Shown here one piece after another: positions 61,001 to 64,000 of a stretch of DNA of 64,000 nt. The position numbers and the translations under genes were made by a program. Every line of letters begins with the position of its first letter. Position 1 is the stretch's first letter. The DNA is from Cyanoderma ruficeps. Taxonomy: Eukaryota; Chordata; Aves; Passeriformes; Timaliidae. A model generated the notes under the pieces. The model worked only from the letters and a program-made list of their open reading frames with translations, did no database searches and was not told the DNA's origin. The DNA lies in the NCBI GenBank assembly GCA_008694505.1, contig VZDJ01000174.1, forward strand, positions 6,156,601 to 6,220,600. The letters are read 5' to 3'.

Positions 61001-64000
61001 TCTTCAGAGGTTTGGACTCTTTTCAAGTTTTCACTGGGTATCTAAGCAAGACATTCCAGATTATTAATCACCTCATACTTAAGTCCAGATTTTTCATAGC
61101 TGATGAGATTTTTCCAGAGTGGCCAGTACCTGAACAGTGCGTTTGGTATAATAATGCGCAATAACAGAAAATGCTGTCCGAGCCAAATGTTATGTGATTT
61201 GTGATTCCAGTGCTGGACTCTGTCCTATTTATTCCTGGCAAGAGATCATGTACCATAAGGGAGTGGTGATGCTTCCAGAAATCTGTGGCACGTGATGTGT
61301 TTTTCTTCACTGAGGCACGAGGCGATGTGCCATGAAATGTCAGCTCCCTCTCTGTTTCATAAGCGAGTTTGTTCATTCAAGGGAGATGGCAGCATTTGTA
61401 ATTAGGCAGGTGAAATTGCTAGGAGAAGCATCCCATGCCCCTTTCCAAATGCAGGTCAAGGTGTTGTGTGTGTGTAATCAACTCTATATAAAGTAATTTG
61501 TGTTTATTTTATAAGTTAGAACGAGCAAAACTCTGGCTTGTGAGAAGTTGGAGGGTGGAGGGGGTTTTATTTTAGTACATAATCAAGCGAAAAGAACAAT
61601 ATCTCTTTTATGTTGATAGCCAGGATTAAATTATTCTTGGACTCATTATTAAATGAAGCATATGATTAAATATTGAAACGAAGACTACTATTTTTCATAT
61701 CTGCATTGGAATGAGGAAAAAGGGGGGAGAAAACTCCCCTATGGATGAGTCAGTTCCTGTATCCAAAGCAGTGGGAGAGAAGGGAGCTGTTTCCTCACAG
61801 ATGAGTCCTGGGGAGGAGGAGGAGGTGTTTACATGTGACTGGGGGCAGCAGGCATGACTTACCCCTCATCACAGCTGTGCAGGTGGAATGAGGCACCTCT
61901 TGTAGGTGCATCACCAGCATCATCAGTGCTTGGCGTAATGCTGTAGGATGTGGTGCTTTTCTCAAAGGGATCCTCTCTCTGCCAGCACTGAGAGATAATG
62001 ATCTCCCAGAAGACCCAATTTCCTGCTGCTGACTTACATATGTGTATATCTCTTAGAGCAGATGCTGGCTCAAAATGTACATTTAAGTGGATAAATAAAT
62101 ACTGGAGTATTTAGTTGCTGTGGGAGATGCCAGTGAGGTTAGTGCTGGTCCTGTTTTACTCCACTGCCCCGAGAGCTGTGTCCCAAGGGTCTGCGCAACA
62201 AAGGTGATGGACAAAAAGGAATGAAAGATGATTAACCCCAAACTGCAGGAGGTGTGCTTCAGGTCTTCAGTGTTTTCTACAGCCACGTGAAAGGCGTCCC
62301 AGAGGTGCTGTTTATGGCCTGGTCACACATGTGCACATAAACCAAACAAAACCCCACTACCAGCAACTCTTGCAGCCTATTTCTGCTTTCAGGTGGGGGT
62401 GAGTGTGCTTCTTTGCCTGCAGTTTATGGGGAAGAAGCTAAATTGGTAGAAGCATGCCTGAGAGACGTGGTATTTCTAGTGAAGTAAGAATATCATAAGG
62501 GATAGAAACTGGGAAGGAAGTGAAATTGCCAGGCATGATTCTCAGTCTGTTTAGGTTTATTGTGTATGAATCAGTCTGATGGGGGAACTCGGGAAGTTGT
62601 CTGAGAGATGGAAAAAAAAATTTCCTATGAATGCAGAAAGTGATACTTTGTTGATTTGTATGCTACCAAGCCTCTTTACAAGAAAAGAAATTTTAGTTAT
62701 GAGGGCTTTGGATGGCAGGGGCATTGTGCTCTCAGCACGTCCTAATGGCAGTGGTCTGTCCTGCTGGCTTTACTTTGGTTTCTGCATTCACTCCTGTGCT
62801 AAGGTGGTTAAAGCAGATTGACCCTTTTCCCCCAAATGAAACTAGAACATTTTAATTGATTTCCCTGCCATGCTCACAGCTGAGGAGTTTCCCTCGTGCA
62901 ATTACTGGCCTTTTTCACATGATGAAAAAATAAGAATTTGAAATGTCAGAGGAGAGCTGCAGATGAGAAATTGATTTCAAATTCAGGTGGTGTTATGTTA
63001 TGTGTGACAGTCTTCAGTGTGAGCTGAGTGAAAGGAGAGACTTCATGTCGAAATGTGCCATTCCCAGCCTTTGAAGACACATTCCTGTTTCCCTTCTGTT
63101 GCTCCTGATTCCCACGTCTGGGATTGGAGGGGAGAGCAGGTGAGGAACATGGCCTTTTTCCCAAGGTTAGACGTGTCAAGCTCTCCTGACTCCAACCACA
63201 GTAAAGTGCATGGAAGTTTCCTGAGTAACATCCTCAGGGTTCCTGTTTCTGCCAGATCTCAGAGGTGTGATTTTGGCTGCTGCAGCTCCCTGATGGCCCC
63301 ATGGCTCAGAGCTTTGACTTCACTCAGCCCATCAGTGTCCCCTCCCATGCCTTGCTCCACTGTGTTTTTGCAGTCTTCTTATCTGTGCTGTTCCCTCAAA
63401 TGGGAAGATGGAGCTTCCCAGATCATCATGAGGGTGACTTTGGTGATGAATGAAGCTGTGTTAATTGCAAGAAACACACAAGAGTGAGTAGCACAGCAAT
63501 ATGTGTGTTTTCTAAGGCTTTTTTTCTGCTGCTCTGGTGTAATAGCTGCCCTTGCACAGTTTGTTGCTTGTTTGGTAAACTTTCTAGTACAGCTATTAAA
63601 AGTATTCGGTTTATTATTGCATTGATGATGCTGTTAATAGTCTAACTTGGTAGGAATGAGTGGAAGCTGATGCAGTAGTACAGGTAGGCCTTACCCAGGC
63701 TCCATTTTGTTATTTTTATCAGTGACAGATGTGCTTTGTTGGCTTGCTGTCCCGCACAGCTGAATTGCATCAAAGTCCTCATAGTCTTGGAACTACATCA
63801 TTAAAAAAAAAAACTTGTTTGGACTGTGGAGCTGAATTTTAGATTGAGTCTATGGGGTTGTTTGTGTAATTACTTAAAAGTGTATCCCCAAACTTGCTGA
63901 GCAGTGTTTCTAAACCAGACTTCAGTCCAGTTTGCAGTGCCAATAAACCTCAGGAGTGACTTGGCAGTCGGCTTTTGAACTGTCAGTGGGCAAAGTCCAG

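Larger units (their letters stand above)
49621..64000 (+). other. Intron 1, distal part to window end
   Basis: Intronic DNA continuing past the window. It holds an A/C-rich low-complexity tract (52,500-52,620), A-runs at about 53,059-53,073 and 54,858-54,872, a compound hairpin at 58,062-58,092, and AT-rich DNA near 60,800-60,860 and 61,590-61,690. Open frames of 181 and 185 codons (minus strand, 55,344-55,889 and 57,491-58,048) have no recognisable family. The final bases show no splice acceptor leading into a recognisable FBRSL1 exon. Confidence 0.5.

Overview
This is vertebrate nuclear DNA, most likely from a bird. It is almost entirely non-coding, with one protein-coding exon near the middle. 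The evidence for a sauropsid or bird is indirect: an old CR1 retrotransposon end (about 11,397-11,455), decayed MIR-type SINEs, no recognisable mammal-style L1 or Alu DNA, very low repeat content, and a GC-extreme CpG-island exon with assembly gaps, as is common in bird assemblies. I cannot name the species.

Layout. (1) Bases 1 to about 23,860 are intergenic or upstream DNA. I recognise no exon there; it holds several small inverted or direct repeats and one CR1 fragment. (2) Bases 23,860-24,190 are a C-rich, degenerate short-unit repeat that runs into (3) a dense CpG island (about 24,110-25,460) with several GC boxes. This is the promoter and 5' leader of the gene. (4) Bases 24,891-25,184 are the first coding exon of FBRSL1 (fibrosin-like 1, AUTS2 family), 98 codons, ending at a consensus splice donor. 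(5) Everything from 25,185 to the end of the window (at least 38.8 kb) is FBRSL1 intron 1. It contains a five-copy 51-52 bp minisatellite, a (GT)9 microsatellite, two or three MIR-like relics, a poly-T tract with a gap, and a few AT-rich stretches that could be conserved regulatory elements. I found no second FBRSL1 exon.

FBRSL1 belongs to the AUTS2/FBRS/FBRSL1 family, whose members associate with PCGF3/PCGF5-type Polycomb repressive complex 1 and act in the nucleus. Human FBRSL1 lies next to GALNT9, but I recognise no GALNT9 coding exon here.

I see no operon, CRISPR array, defence system or other new multi-gene system, and I do not want to invent one. The items most worth checking are the FBRSL1 leader (AT-rich inserts beside ambiguous bases, a possible long upstream ORF), the C-rich repeat beside the island, the intronic minisatellite, and the candidate conserved elements.
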